A stretch of DNA of 64,000 nucleotides from Nitrobacter sp. Nb-311A (GTDB taxonomy: Bacteria; Pseudomonadota; Alphaproteobacteria; Rhizobiales; Xanthobacteraceae), in the NCBI RefSeq assembly GCF_000152905.1, contig NZ_CH672416.1, positions 31,398-95,397 on the forward strand. Reading direction: 5' to 3'. Under the pieces are notes generated by a model. It had not been told where the DNA came from and did not search any database. It worked only from the letters and a program-made list of their open reading frames with translations. A program made the translations under genes and the position numbers. Shown in pieces: positions 26,188 to 35,358 of the stretch; within the stretch, counting starts at the first letter, position 1, and the number at the start of each line of letters is the position of its first letter.

Positions 26188-27012
26188 ATGAGCTACGTCG
26201 AAGCCTCCGAAACTCCCCTGCGAAAGACCGGACAGATCAAACTGCACGGCCCGAGCGGTTTCGCCGGGATGCGCAAGGCCGGCGCTCTGACGGCACGCTG
26301 TCTCGACGAACTCGCCGATCTCGTGAAACCAGGCATTCTGACCTCGCAGATCGACGATTTTGTCCGTGAGTTCGCCTTCAGTCATGGTGCTTACCCGGCA
26401 ACGCTGATGTATCGTGGCTATCGCTACTCGACTTGCACATCGGTCAATCACGTCGTCTGCCATGGGATGCCCGGCGATCGCGTCCTGAGAGAGGGCGATA
26501 TCGTCAACGTGGACGTCACTTTTATCGTCGATAGCTGGTACGGCGACTCCAGCCGCATGTACCCGGTTGGCCCGATCCCACGCAAGGCTGAACGGCTGAT
26601 CGAGATAACCTATGAAGCAATGATGCGCGGCATCGCGGCGGTCAAGCCCGGCGCGACGACCGGTGACATCGGTCACGCGATCCAGAGCTTTGTCGAACCC
26701 CAGGGCATGAGTGTCGTTCGCGATTTCTGTGGCCACGGACTCGGCCGCATCTTCCACGATGAACCCAACATCATCCATGTCGGCCGCCCCGGCGACGGGG
26801 TGCGGCTCAGGCCCGGGATGTTCTTTACCATCGAACCGATGATCAACCTGGGCAAGCCGCATGTGAAAATCCTGTCGGACGGCTGGACCGCGGTCACGCG
26901 CGATCGCTCGCTGTCGGCGCAGTTCGAGCATTCGGTTGGCGTGACCCAGACAGGGGTTGAGATCTTCACGCTGTCGCCACGTCAACTCGACAAGCCGGTC
27001 TGCGAAGGCTGA
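26188..27012 (+). CDS. map: Methionine aminopeptidase, type I
   Basis: Two-metal enzyme of 274 residues that removes initiator methionine. Ligands appear in VNVDVTFIVDSWYGDSSRM (two Asp), CGHGLGRIFHDEP (His), TIEPMINLG (Glu) and FEHSVGV (Glu). The ATG at 26188 gives MSYVEASETPLRKTGQIKLH, an extension of about 20 residues common in alphaproteobacteria. It is followed by a 384-base gap before radC. Confidence 0.95.
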   Translation: MSYVEASETPLRKTGQIKLHGPSGFAGMRKAGALTARCLDELADLVKPGILTSQIDDFVREFAFSHGAYPATLMYRGYRYSTCTSVNHVVCHGMPGDRVLREGDIVNVDVTFIVDSWYGDSSRMYPVGPIPRKAERLIEITYEAMMRGIAAVKPGATTGDIGHAIQSFVEPQGMSVVRDFCGHGLGRIFHDEPNIIHVGRPGDGVRLRPGMFFTIEPMINLGKPHVKILSDGWTAVTRDRSLSAQFEHSVGVTQTGVEIFTLSPRQLDKPVCEG

Positions 27013-27396
27013 ACCTCTGGTTCGGAAGCAGATTGCGTTGGATCGCGCACGCTTTCGTCACTCGCGTTCCCGAATTGGGGTTGCAAATGCCACGAGCCAC
27101 GGCAAGGTTGCGGAAACCAGTGAAGTGAATTTGAGATTCGCGACCCTCTGGCGGCGCGCCCCGGGCGCGAATGTCAAATTCAAAACTCCACTAGCAACTT
27201 GTGGTCGTTCGATTCTAGCATCCGCAAGACGTTTCGCTGAAACAGGATGCGAATGTTGGAAAACGGACCGCCAGAGCCTTTCCGCTTCCGATGGAATCGG
27301 AAGCGAGGCTCCATGATTTTGATCTGACACGTTTTCTTCGCGCGGACCGGGGTCCACTTCGCTCGAAAACGCTCTAGGAATGGTTCGCTCCATCGA
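27013..27396. other. Intergenic region map-radC
   Basis: No gene is supported. The distal third is a complete module B repeat (27273-27376) ending just before the radC start; the proximal part shows no structure I can name. Confidence 0.6.
27273..27376 (+). repeat. Dispersed intergenic repeat, full module B
   Basis: Reads AGAGCCTTTCCGCTTCCGAT, an inverted repeat CGCTTCCGAT/ATCGGAAGCG, then TGATTTTGATCTGACACG, TTTTCTTCGCGCGGACC and CCACTTCGCTCGAAAACGCT. This is the most complete copy in the window and ends 20 bases before radC. Confidence 0.8.
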
Positions 27397-28107
27397 ATGC
27401 CCGCCAACGCCGACAACCCCGCAGGATTTGCCGAAGCGCCACACTATCACGGCCATCGCGAACGACTGCGCGAGCGCTTCCGCGATGCCGGGCCGGACGC
27501 ACTCAGCGATTACGAACTGCTCGAAATGGTGCTGTTTCGCGCGTTGCCCCGTCGCGACGTCAAACCGCTGGCCAAGTCCCTGATCGGCAGGTTCGGATCA
27601 TTCGCCGAGGTGGTTCATGCGCCCGACGCGCGGCTCCGCGAGATCAGCGGGCTCGGCGAGGCCGCGATCATCGAGATCAAGCTGATCGCGGCGAGCGCCA
27701 GCCGCGTGGCGAAGGGACAGTTGAAACAGCGGACGATGCTGTCGTCATGGACCGCCGTGATCGACTATTGCTGGACCTCGATGGCGTTCGCCGACAAGGA
27801 ACAGTTCCGCATCCTGTTCCTCGACAAGCGCAACCAGTTGATCGCCGATGAGGTGCAGCAAGTCGGCACCGTCGATCACACGCCGGTCTATCCGCGCGAA
27901 GTCGTCAAGCGCGCGCTCGAACTATCGGCAACCGCGATCATCATGGTCCACAACCACCCTTCCGGCGATCCGACGCCATCGCAAGCCGACATCCAGATGA
28001 CCAGATCGATTATCGACATTTCATCGCCGCTCGGAATCTCCGTGCATGACCACATCATTGTCGGCAAGAACGGCCACGCGAGTCTGAAAGGGCTGCGGCT
28101 GATCTAA
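27397..28107 (+). CDS. radC: RadC family JAB domain protein
   Basis: Protein of 236 residues with an N-terminal helix-hairpin-helix part ([33 protein letters not shown]) and the C-terminal JAB/MPN metalloprotease-like domain with [16 protein letters not shown], the intact JAMM zinc motif. Its role in repair is unproven. The last 143 bases are repeated exactly at 42433-42575, which marks this gene as the insertion site of a genomic island. The gene as it stands is full length, with the 3' end possibly supplied by the island. Confidence 0.95.
   Translation: MPANADNPAGFAEAPHYHGHRERLRERFRDAGPDALSDYELLEMVLFRALPRRDVKPLAKSLIGRFGSFAEVVHAPDARLREISGLGEAAIIEIKLIAASASRVAKGQLKQRTMLSSWTAVIDYCWTSMAFADKEQFRILFLDKRNQLIADEVQQVGTVDHTPVYPREVVKRALELSATAIIMVHNHPSGDPTPSQADIQMTRSIIDISSPLGISVHDHIIVGKNGHASLKGLRLI
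27964..28106 (+). repeat. Left 143-bp direct repeat (attL-like) in radC
   Basis: From GGCGATCCGACG to GCGGCTGATCTA, identical base for base to 42433-42575. Before it the two copies differ at three of 14 positions; after it they differ completely. This is the pattern of recombination within a shared attachment segment. Confidence 0.85.
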
Positions 28108-28223
28108 CGCGATTAGGACACACCACTTGTGGGATGAAGTAAAGCCGGTTCAGAACACGGGAGAGTTCTAGCGTAGAAAAGCGTGCACATAGGCGGGGTG
28201 GCTTTGCGCCTCCGATTGTCAGA

Positions 28224-28583
28224 TTACAGTTGCGCTGTCTGTAGGGCGCAGACTGTGGTGCTATCGATGCTGTAGTGCCTGCTGTCCGCCATGATCTCGG
28301 CAAGCGTTACTGCCACGGTTTCCTAGACCCCGGCTTCACTCCATCGCCGGAACCGGCGGTAGATGGTGTTCCAACTGCCGAATTTTGGCGAAATGTCTCG
28401 CCATGGCACTCCGCATCGAAGCCGCCAGAGGATGCTGTTGATGATTGAGCAGTTCTGTTCTGGCGGTCTGCCGCGACCGCGGTTCTCAGGCTCGATCGGC
28501 AATAAGTCCTTCAGAACGCGCCATTCTGCTTCGGTGAGATCACCCCGGCTCCAGCCTGCCTCCAAAAAGCAGCCTTGAATCAA
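28224..28583 (-). pseudogene. IS5-family transposase remnant (IS427-like)
   Basis: The N-terminal part reads LTEAEWRVLKDLLPIEPENR, GRPPEQNCSIINSILWRLR and CGVPWRDISPKFGSWNTIYR, typical of the first half of IS427-group transposases. A TAG at about 28326 stands where the family has Trp (SEAGV-stop-ETVA), and the same frame continues with EIMADSRHYSIDSTTV before a TAA at 28224-28226 where homology ends. It therefore has a nonsense mutation and a 3' truncation. IS66 begins 11 bases before its start. Confidence 0.8.
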
Positions 28584-28631
28584 TCTCTCCCAACGTAAGC
28601 CTCCGGTGAGGACTGCGGCCTCCTCGGATCT

Positions 28632-29249
28632 TCAGCGTGGCTGACTGCGGCTTTTCTCGAAGCCGGCCTTGCCGAGAGCGCGGCGTCTGGCGAGTTTTTT
28701 CATCCGGGTTTGGATTTCGTCTTCAGCAGCATGTGCCGGATCGAACGGACGGCTGTGCCAGCGTTTGAGTTCGCGATGCTCCTCGTGCCTGGGATCGGCG
28801 ATGGCGTTGAGGAACAATTCGAAGCCGGGGATGCCGCCGACGTCTTCGGGTGGGGCGTGGCCGGCACCGTCGATGTAACGGGGATACTCGACAGAGGGAT
28901 CGGCGTCGGCGATTGCCTCGATCGTGATCGTGTGCCGCCAGTCGTCGCCGAAGTCGTAGGTGTAGGCCAATTGCGTGATGCTGCGATCGACCAGCGTTCC
29001 GAGCCGTATGGTCTTTGCCGAGTAGGTTTTGTCGCGCAGGCTATCCCATTCGGGATCAGGGATGGCGTATCGCTTTCCGTCGGCTCGGAACTCGAACAGG
29101 TGATAGTCGTCGAACAGCATGGCCGCCTGGATGACATCGTGCAAGGCCTTGAGCGTTGCCGTTAGCGGCACCTCGACGCGCCGCCAGATGGCGGGCTGCC
29201 AGTCATCGAGCTGGATCCTGATGCGGGCGATGCGATCGGCGTGGCTCAT
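28632..29249 (-). CDS. Plasmid pRiA4b ORF-3 family protein, IS66 passenger
   Basis: Protein of 205 residues, MSHADRIARIRIQLDDWQPAIWRRVEV, with YDFGDDWRHTITIE and GGIPGFELFLNAI, the hallmarks of the pRiA4b ORF-3 family (PF07929), whose function is unknown. The ATG overlaps the tnpC stop, and the gene lies inside the element ends, so it is a passenger of the IS66 element. It looks intact although tnpC is broken. Confidence 0.85.
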   Translation of the reverse strand: MSHADRIARIRIQLDDWQPAIWRRVEVPLTATLKALHDVIQAAMLFDDYHLFEFRADGKRYAIPDPEWDSLRDKTYSAKTIRLGTLVDRSITQLAYTYDFGDDWRHTITIEAIADADPSVEYPRYIDGAGHAPPEDVGGIPGFELFLNAIADPRHEEHRELKRWHSRPFDPAHAAEDEIQTRMKKLARRRALGKAGFEKSRSQPR

Positions 29250-30285
29250 GCCGCCAATCTTGCAGATTGCGCCTTCCAGTTCCACGGCAAGAGTTCCGCC
29301 AGCCGGCTCTGCGGCGTGTCGGCGATGCGGGCGAGCACGTCGGCGAGCCAGGCCTGCGGATCGACATTATTGAGCTTCGCGGTGCCGACCAGCGTGAGCG
29401 GCCGGCGGTGATGTCCCGCCGAAGGGCCGGTCGTCCGCGGACATAGACCCAGGCGCGGCCGGTGTCGGTCTTGCCCTTCGCCAGGATCGGCACCGTGGTG
29501 TCGTCGCCGTGAAGGCGCTCTGCCGAGAGCAACACATAGGCCTCGATCAGCGCATGCAGCGGACGCAGCACCGCCGCGCATGTGCCGACCTGATCGGCCA
29601 GCGTCGACAGGCCGAGATCAATGCCCTCGCGGGCATAACGCTCGCTCTGCCGGTTCAGCGGCTGATGCTGGCCGAACTTCTCGAACAGGATCATCGCCAG
29701 CAGGTTCGGGCCGGCGAAGCCGCGAGGCGTCACATGGAATGGCGCCGGCGGCTGGGTGATCGTCTCGCACTGGCGGCACGAGAACTTCTCACGCACCGTC
29801 TGGATGACCTTCCATTGGCGCGGGATCAGCTCCAGCGTCTCGGTCACGTCCTCGCCCAGCTTCGACAGCCTGGTCGAGCCGCAGCAGGGACAACTCTCGG
29901 GCGCGGCGATCACGACGCGTTCGCGCGGCAGATGCTCCGGGAACGGCTTGCGCGACGGGCGCCGGCGCTCGAACGAGCGAACCGTCGTGGCACGCGACGC
30001 GTGCTCCGCCGCCAGTTCGTCCTCGGTTGCGTTCGCCTCCAGATCTTCGAGCTGAAGCTCCATCTGTTCGAGCAGTCTGGCCTTGCGTTCCGAACGGCTG
30101 CCGTAGAACTCGCGCCGGAGCTTCTCGATCTCCAGCTTCAGCCGGGCAATCAGGGCCTCGGTCCCGGAGCTGACCGCCGCCGCGCGGGCGGCAGGCGCTT
30201 CGGCCTCGACGCGTGCGGCGCGCTCCGCGAGGATCATCGCATGCGCGGCGGCGAGGTCGGAAGGGAGCGATTCAGCGTCGGGCAT
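29246..30285 (-). pseudogene. tnpC: IS66 transposase TnpC, internally deleted
   Basis: The N-terminal part is normal (coiled-coil LKLEIEKLRREFYGSRSERK, zinc motif PESCPCCGSTRLSKLGEDV, FSCRQCETITQPPAPFHV, DDTTVPILAKGKTDTGRAWV). After VYVR an extra G near 29439 shifts the frame, and the sequence jumps from the DDRPFGG region straight to TLVGTAKLNNVDPQAWLAD near the C-terminus. About 170 residues with the later DDE residues are missing, so it is inactive. The end PWNWKAQSARLAA is intact in a different frame. Confidence 0.88.
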
Positions 30286-30592
30286 ACGGCGATGGAATCA
30301 TATCCACCGCCATGTGCAAGGCCAAAGTCCTCAGCCGGTCGCCGTCGGCCGGCGATGGCCAGATGAAGCGGCCGCGCTCGAGCTTCTTTGAGAACAGACA
30401 GGCGCCCTGGCCGTCGTGCCACAGAACCTTGATCAGATCGCCGCGGCGGCCGCGGAAGACGAACAGGTGGCCGCTATGCGGATCGCGCCTCAGCATCTCC
30501 TGCACCACCAGGGCCAGGCCCGGGAAGCCCTTCCTCATGTCGGTGTGGCCGGTCGCCAGCCACACCCGCACGCCGCTCGGAACCGGAATCAT
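30272..30592 (-). CDS. tnpB: IS66 accessory protein TnpB
   Basis: Protein of 106 residues with VRVWLATGHTDMRKGFPGLA, HLFVFRGRRGDLIKVLWHDG and GACLFSKKLERGRFIWPSP, the IS66 Orf2 core. The C-terminus after PSPADG differs from most relatives and may be altered. It overlaps tnpA and tnpC by a few bases, so the three genes are translationally coupled. Confidence 0.88.
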   Translation of the reverse strand: MIPVPSGVRVWLATGHTDMRKGFPGLALVVQEMLRRDPHSGHLFVFRGRRGDLIKVLWHDGQGACLFSKKLERGRFIWPSPADGDRLRTLALHMAVDMIPSPYARR

Positions 30593-30993
30593 CGGGACCC
30601 GAGCGCATCCAGCACGCGCCGCAGCGCCTCGGCATCCACGTCGCGATCGACGCGGACACGGCGCCCGCCACCGAGATCGATCTCGATCATGCCGCTCTTG
30701 CGGCGACGTCGGCCGGCAGACGCCGATGGTCCCGGCGCCTCAACGGCGGGCGGGATGGCAGCAGCAGGAACGATCTCCATCGGGACCAATCCCGACGAAC
30801 CGACATCGACCCGATCGCACAGGTCCTTGCGCCACCGGAACAGCTGGCTGACCTGAATGCCCGCCGATCGCGCGACTCCCGACACCGACACACCAGGCTC
30901 AAGCGACGCCGCGACCAGGCGCTCCTTCTCCTCACGCGACCAGCGCCGGCGTCTCTCGATCGACGTGATCACCTCCACCCGCGGCATCGTCAT
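30589..30993 (-). CDS. tnpA: IS66 accessory protein TnpA
   Basis: Protein of 134 residues with a helix-turn-helix head (RRRWSREEKERLVAASLEPG, VSVSGVARSAGIQVSQLFRW) typical of IS66 TnpA, and a basic tail. A palindrome TCCTAGG/CCTAGGA lies at 31002-31021, just upstream of its start, a possible operator. Confidence 0.85.
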   Translation of the reverse strand: MTMPRVEVITSIERRRRWSREEKERLVAASLEPGVSVSGVARSAGIQVSQLFRWRKDLCDRVDVGSSGLVPMEIVPAAAIPPAVEAPGPSASAGRRRRKSGMIEIDLGGGRRVRVDRDVDAEALRRVLDALGSR

Positions 30994-31063
30994 AGGGCTA
31001 CTCCTAGGATTATCCCTAGGACTTCCGACGTTCGTCCTCAGCCCGCAAGGCGGCCTTCACCGG

Positions 31064-32607
31064 CTTTCAATTACCCACATCTCGTACGTAGGATTTGCAC
31101 CTGTTGAATTGTCTGTGATTCTGTCTGTGACGCCGATTCGCGGAGGCGTCACAGATGAGCGGAGACACGGGAGCCGGTGCTGCAGGCTGGCATGACGATG
31201 AAGTCGTTTCGGCAGGGCTGCCGGACAAGCGACTTGCGCGCCGATTTGGCCGCCTGCTTGATCAGATGTCGGCGGCACCCGGCCAACCCGTCCCGGCCGC
31301 GTGCGGCGACTGGGCGGCGACAAAGGCGGCCTATCGCTTCTTCGACAACCCACGTGTTACCGAGCACGGGATGCTGGCCGGCCATTTTGCCGCGACCGCC
31401 ATGCGCTGCGCGGCGAGCGAAGGACCAATCCTCATTCTGCAGGGTACCACCGAGTTCATCTACAGCCGTGCGCAGCCGGGTAAGATCGGCTTCACCAAGA
31501 CCGTCAACGCCGGACGTTATAAGGCGGGTCAGCCCAACGTGGTGACCTTGTGTGGGGTGCTGATGCATTCGAGCCTGGCTGTAACCCTCGGTGGCACGCC
31601 GCTCGGGCTGACGGCAGCGAAGTTCTGGACACGCACGAAGTTCAAGGGGACCTGGACGCTCAAGCGGCACGTGAACCCCACGCGCGTGCCGATCGAGACG
31701 AAGGAAAGCTATCGCTGGCTGGAGAACCTGCGCCAGTCGATGGCGCTCGTGGGCACGCCGGAGCGCTGCGTGCATGTGGCCGACCGCGAGAGCGACATCT
31801 ACGAGCTCTTTTGCCTGGCGCAGGATCTTGGCACGCGCTTTCTGGTGCGAGTGCAGACCAATCGGTTGGCCGCCGCGCCCGCCGACGCAGAGCCACGGGA
31901 TGGAGCTCATCGGGTCTTTGCCCAGCTCTCGGCTGCGCCTTGGGCGGGACGCCATTACGTCGCGATCGGACAGGATGAGACGGCGTGCGTGCACGTGAAG
32001 TTCGCCGCCATCCAAACCCTGCCGCCCGTCGGCAAGCAGAAGCGATACAGTCCTCAGCTTCTCACCTACATCCAAGCCCTTGAGATCGATCCGCCGGCGA
32101 ACCGTCCGCCGATCGACTGGAAGCTGGTGACCAATCTGCCGGTCGGAGATTTCGCCATCGCCATCGAGAAGCTCGAATGGTACGCCTTGCGCTGGAAAGC
32201 GGAGGTGTTTCACAAGGTACTGAAGTCTGGCTGTCGCGCGGAAGAGGCGAGGCTTGAGACCGCCGAGCGGCTGGCCAAGTTCCTCGCCCTCATCGCGATG
32301 GTCAGCTGGCGCATCTTCTTCCTCACCATGTCCGCACGAGCAAAGCCCGAGGTTGCGCCGGAGACAGTCCTCACCCCGACCGAAATCGCGACGCTTGATG
32401 CCATCGACGCGGCGCGGGCCAAGCCGCGCATCTTGCGCAAGACCCTCGCCACCTATTTGCTCCAGATCGCCATGCTCGGCGGCTATCTCGCACGCAACCA
32501 CGATCCGCCGCCAGGAAACATGGTCGTCTGGCGAGGCCTAACACGCCTCAATGACATCGTCTTCGGCCTCTCAATCGGAACTCGTCGACGATATGGGTAA
32601 TTGAAAG
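31064..32607 (+). mobile_element. IS4-family (IS50-like) insertion sequence, complete
   Basis: The ends are inverted repeats: CTTTCAATTACCCACAT at 31064 and its near complement ATATGGGTAATTGAAAG ending at 32607. The element is flanked by a perfect 9-bp duplication CTTCACCGG (31055-31063 and 32608-32616), the length expected for this family. The length is 1544 bp. It lies within the right end of the IS66 element, so it arrived later. Confidence 0.92.
31155..32600 (+). CDS. IS4-family transposase (Tn5/IS50 type)
   Basis: Transposase of 481 residues related to Tn5 transposase. The N-terminal domain DKRLARRFGRLLDQM and GDWAATKAAYRFFDNPRV binds the ends. DDE residues are seen in ILQGTTEF, CVHVADRESDIYELF and the YREK signature WYALRWKAEVFHKVLKSG. 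The stop codon lies inside the right inverted repeat. No defect is visible, so it may be active. Confidence 0.92.
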   Translation: MSGDTGAGAAGWHDDEVVSAGLPDKRLARRFGRLLDQMSAAPGQPVPAACGDWAATKAAYRFFDNPRVTEHGMLAGHFAATAMRCAASEGPILILQGTTEFIYSRAQPGKIGFTKTVNAGRYKAGQPNVVTLCGVLMHSSLAVTLGGTPLGLTAAKFWTRTKFKGTWTLKRHVNPTRVPIETKESYRWLENLRQSMALVGTPERCVHVADRESDIYELFCLAQDLGTRFLVRVQTNRLAAAPADAEPRDGAHRVFAQLSAAPWAGRHYVAIGQDETACVHVKFAAIQTLPPVGKQKRYSPQLLTYIQALEIDPPANRPPIDWKLVTNLPVGDFAIAIEKLEWYALRWKAEVFHKVLKSGCRAEEARLETAERLAKFLALIAMVSWRIFFLTMSARAKPEVAPETVLTPTEIATLDAIDAARAKPRILRKTLATYLLQIAMLGGYLARNHDPPPGNMVVWRGLTRLNDIVFGLSIGTRRRYG

Positions 32608-32692
32608 CTTCACCGGAGGGGTACCTCCCAACGGCGCCAACCGCGTTCCGAGTCGATGTCGCTTATTCTGCCAAAACAGCCCGGTTAATCGA

Positions 32693-32866
32693 ATGCTGAA
32701 TGAAAATGAGGGTGCCAGGTGGTTGCCGACCATGATTAAGACCGTGCTGGGCGTGATGCTCGTCGTCGGCCCATTAGCTCTTGCACTGCTGCGCAGACAC
32801 ATTCGCATTGAGGTCGCGAAAGGGCCTGACGCCCTCTATCGCAAACGCATCGCGGCTAATCGGTAA
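32693..32866 (+). CDS. Small hypothetical protein with one membrane helix
   Basis: Possible protein of 57 residues, MLNENEGARWLPTMIKTVLG with VMLVVGPLALALLRRHIR as a membrane helix and a basic C-terminus. An inner ATG at 32732 has AGGTGG upstream and would give 44 residues. No family was recognised. It lies between the IS66 element and the end of the Avs-like gene. Confidence 0.35.
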   Translation: MLNENEGARWLPTMIKTVLGVMLVVGPLALALLRRHIRIEVAKGPDALYRKRIAANR

Positions 32867-33169
32867 CAACAAAGCGCGCGCCATATTGGCGAACTATTTG
32901 TCCACGCCGCCTAGTAAGTCGTGTTTGAGGATTTCTTCGCGTACCAGAAACGAATCTCATCCCCAGCCGGTCTGGTTCCTACATATACAGCTTTCACACC
33001 TGAACTGTCGCCGAAGCGACGGTCTTTGTACTTGCTCAACGTAACGTGGAACACGAGCTGACGATCGATTAGAGGTAATGCCCGGTCCAGCCAGTCTTGC
33101 GACGCCCATAAAATCTCACCATTTTCGTTTCGATGACTGCCCCGGTTGTCGTCCGGGTCAGGTATCCAT

Positions 33170-33178
33170 CCCCCCCCC
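33170..33178. repeat. C9 homopolymer (G9 in the coding strand) in the Avs-like gene
   Basis: Nine C in a row. In the coding strand the frame before it reads SQVWGG and the natural continuation GGGWIPDPDDNRGSHRNENG lies in another frame. Ten or seven G would join them. Confidence 0.8.
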
Positions 33179-35326
33179 ACACCTGACTCCGCATAGCTAG
33201 TTCGTTGTGAGAGGTTATCCACTCCCGAAAATCCTTGTCCGGTATGAGCCCAAATGCCTTGAGAAGTTTGACGCCAAGACGTGGTCGCGACGCCACGCCG
33301 TCAGTCGCGATTTTCTCGCGTGAATCTACCCCAATGCTGTAATTTTCCAAAACCCACACAACTGGCTCAAAGGGCGATGCCTGTCTGTATGGGTCGTCAA
33401 AGCCGTCATGAAGAAACAGCGGTAGCCAGAGATCGTGGTCCGCTCTTCTAACGAATTTCTGGCAAAGTCCCACGATCCCACGGGGTTTTCCTAACGCCGT
33501 TTCAATACGAACATAAACTCCGTCCGGGGACTTCCACTGTCCATAAATCGGCAACATCGCGGATTCCGCAATATTCAAAATTCCTAAGCTCTCGAAAATC
33601 ACTGGAGTCGGAATTAGTGATTCGACATTCTTGACTCGTGGTCCCAACAGACTCCTTCCGCAAACCTCAGGCTCTTGATCTTTGTGATCGCTGAGCCAAG
33701 AACCATCTTTAAACGTAACGTCATAGTCGTTGAGCCACAGCTCAAAGGGCGACGCAGGATCTTCATCATAGCTTTGACGCGCCACCGGATGCGATTGCCG
33801 CAACGTAGTTGCTGCGCTTAGCAATGCGTGCTTTTGAACATGCTCACGATAATATTCGTATCTGTCAGTTCGTTCTTTTCGATAACGATCATGCCCAGGA
33901 AATGCATCCATATTTGTAGCGCTCGGCCAGATCCGCTGAATTTCATGAGCGATAGCATCGACGCATTGACCGTCTGAAATATGAAATACTCTCGCAAGAT
34001 GCGAAATCTCTGACTTGTTGAATTCATAATCGAAACTGAAACCAGATTTGGCAGGAACGTGCTTCGGCCAAGAGCCTTTAACAACTGCGATTCCCTTTGG
34101 ATCGACTTCAACTTCTTGCGCTAAATTTGCGATGTCGGCTGCCTCGCAGCCAATATTTCGCAAGCATCGCAGGATGTGTCGCTTATTAAGGATGTGAACG
34201 TCATTTCGCGCAGCCAGTTGGAAAAGTCGAGGTTTCAACGGGGCCAGCTTTGCCCCGTGAATCAATGCGGCACGGGCCAGCCCCATCAGAAGCCATTGCT
34301 GTGAATTCTGAAATGAGAGGTTATAGCTTTCTGTTTTGAGTGCCGGCACCTCTCTGCGATCGAACTGCGCGAGAAGTGCATTCAAATCGTCGATTAAACC
34401 CAATGAAACAAAGAGCGGCAATGCGCGCGCAATGCTCCACTTTATGTAAGCATCGTCATCCCCTAAAAGATGCCAGATTATTCCGACGAGAAGCTCTCGC
34501 TCATCTGAAATTTTGAAATCGGGCTTGTACGCACCTTCTCCAATCTGATCGGCCAAGCCTGCGGCCGGCCCAGACAGAAAGTTTTCGAGGGCATCGCGCG
34601 AAGCGCTATGCGACGTTTGGTGAGACAGTACCGTGGCAAGCTGCAACCACTGTTCACCATTCAATTCCAATCGTTCAGTCGAAATTGTATCTAGGACGTG
34701 GTTCAAGACGAAGCTTTCGTCACCACAAAGATCGCTGAGTTGCTTTATCTCGCGGCTCACACTGCCGTAAGAAATGCTGAAGAGTTCAGATCCTTTCGAT
34801 TTGAATAAGTGTGAAACAACGTTTTTTTGCTCTGCCGCAATATATGCTGATGAACCAGACCATTCCGAAACACAATCTTGAATGTGATCGATAGCTTGGT
34901 CGAACGAGACGTTATTGGCCTCAGCCAAAGCAAGCAAGTGATCGAGCCGTTTCGCGTAGGGGCAAGCTGCACGAATTGTAGAGAAGAAGTCCCGTCTCAC
35001 ATAAAATGGAAGTGACTTAACGGCATCTATTTCGTTGAGCGCTTCGTCAATAGACGCCGCTGATCCTGGGTCACACTTAGAAATCAGAGCCTTGACAAAA
35101 GCGTCTGGGTCTTGTTCTTTTTTCTTGCTTTCAATGCTCGCAGGCGAACTCGGTCCTGATGACGAGCGCGAATTATACTCGTGCCTTTTCCGTTCTGCTT
35201 CCTCAAGTAATTGCTTTGCCGTGCTGACATCGCCGTCGCCCACGACGGCTGGATTTTTTTCGGCAACATTCAATATGCCTTGCCAGACAGAGGACCAGCC
35301 GCCATCCGAGTGCTCGGCAATTAATT

Positions 35327-35358
35327 TTCCAAATACAGCCTCTTCCAAATACAGCCTC
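35327..35358. repeat. 16-bp tandem duplication breaking the Avs-like gene
   Basis: TTCCAAATACAGCCTC occurs twice in direct succession (35327-35342, 35343-35358). Removing one copy joins EQRTIFEAVFG to KLIAEHSDGGWSSVWQ in one frame. Sixteen is not a multiple of three, hence the frameshift. Confidence 0.9.

Larger units (their letters stand above)
28595..32624 (-). mobile_element. IS66-family element, interrupted by an IS4-family element
   Basis: The ends are inverted repeats: GTAAGCCTCCGGTGAGG at 28595 and, on the minus strand from 32624, GTACCCCTCCGGTGAAGG. Both are flanked by the 8-bp direct repeat CTCCCAAC (28587-28594 and 32625-32632), the duplication length expected for IS66. Inside are, on the minus strand, tnpA, tnpB, a damaged tnpC and a pRiA4b ORF-3 gene. 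An IS4-family element is inserted a few bases inside the right end. Confidence 0.85.

Noticed and set aside
28055-28303. Possible small protein overlapping the end of radC on the minus strand
   Set aside because: Its bases are the end of radC and the IS5 transposase remnant in another frame.
29246-30285. tnpC as an intact gene of 360 residues
   Set aside because: The frame runs into a non-natural Arg/Ser-rich tail after VYVR, while the true C-terminus (PQAWLADVLARIADTPQSRL) is in another frame.
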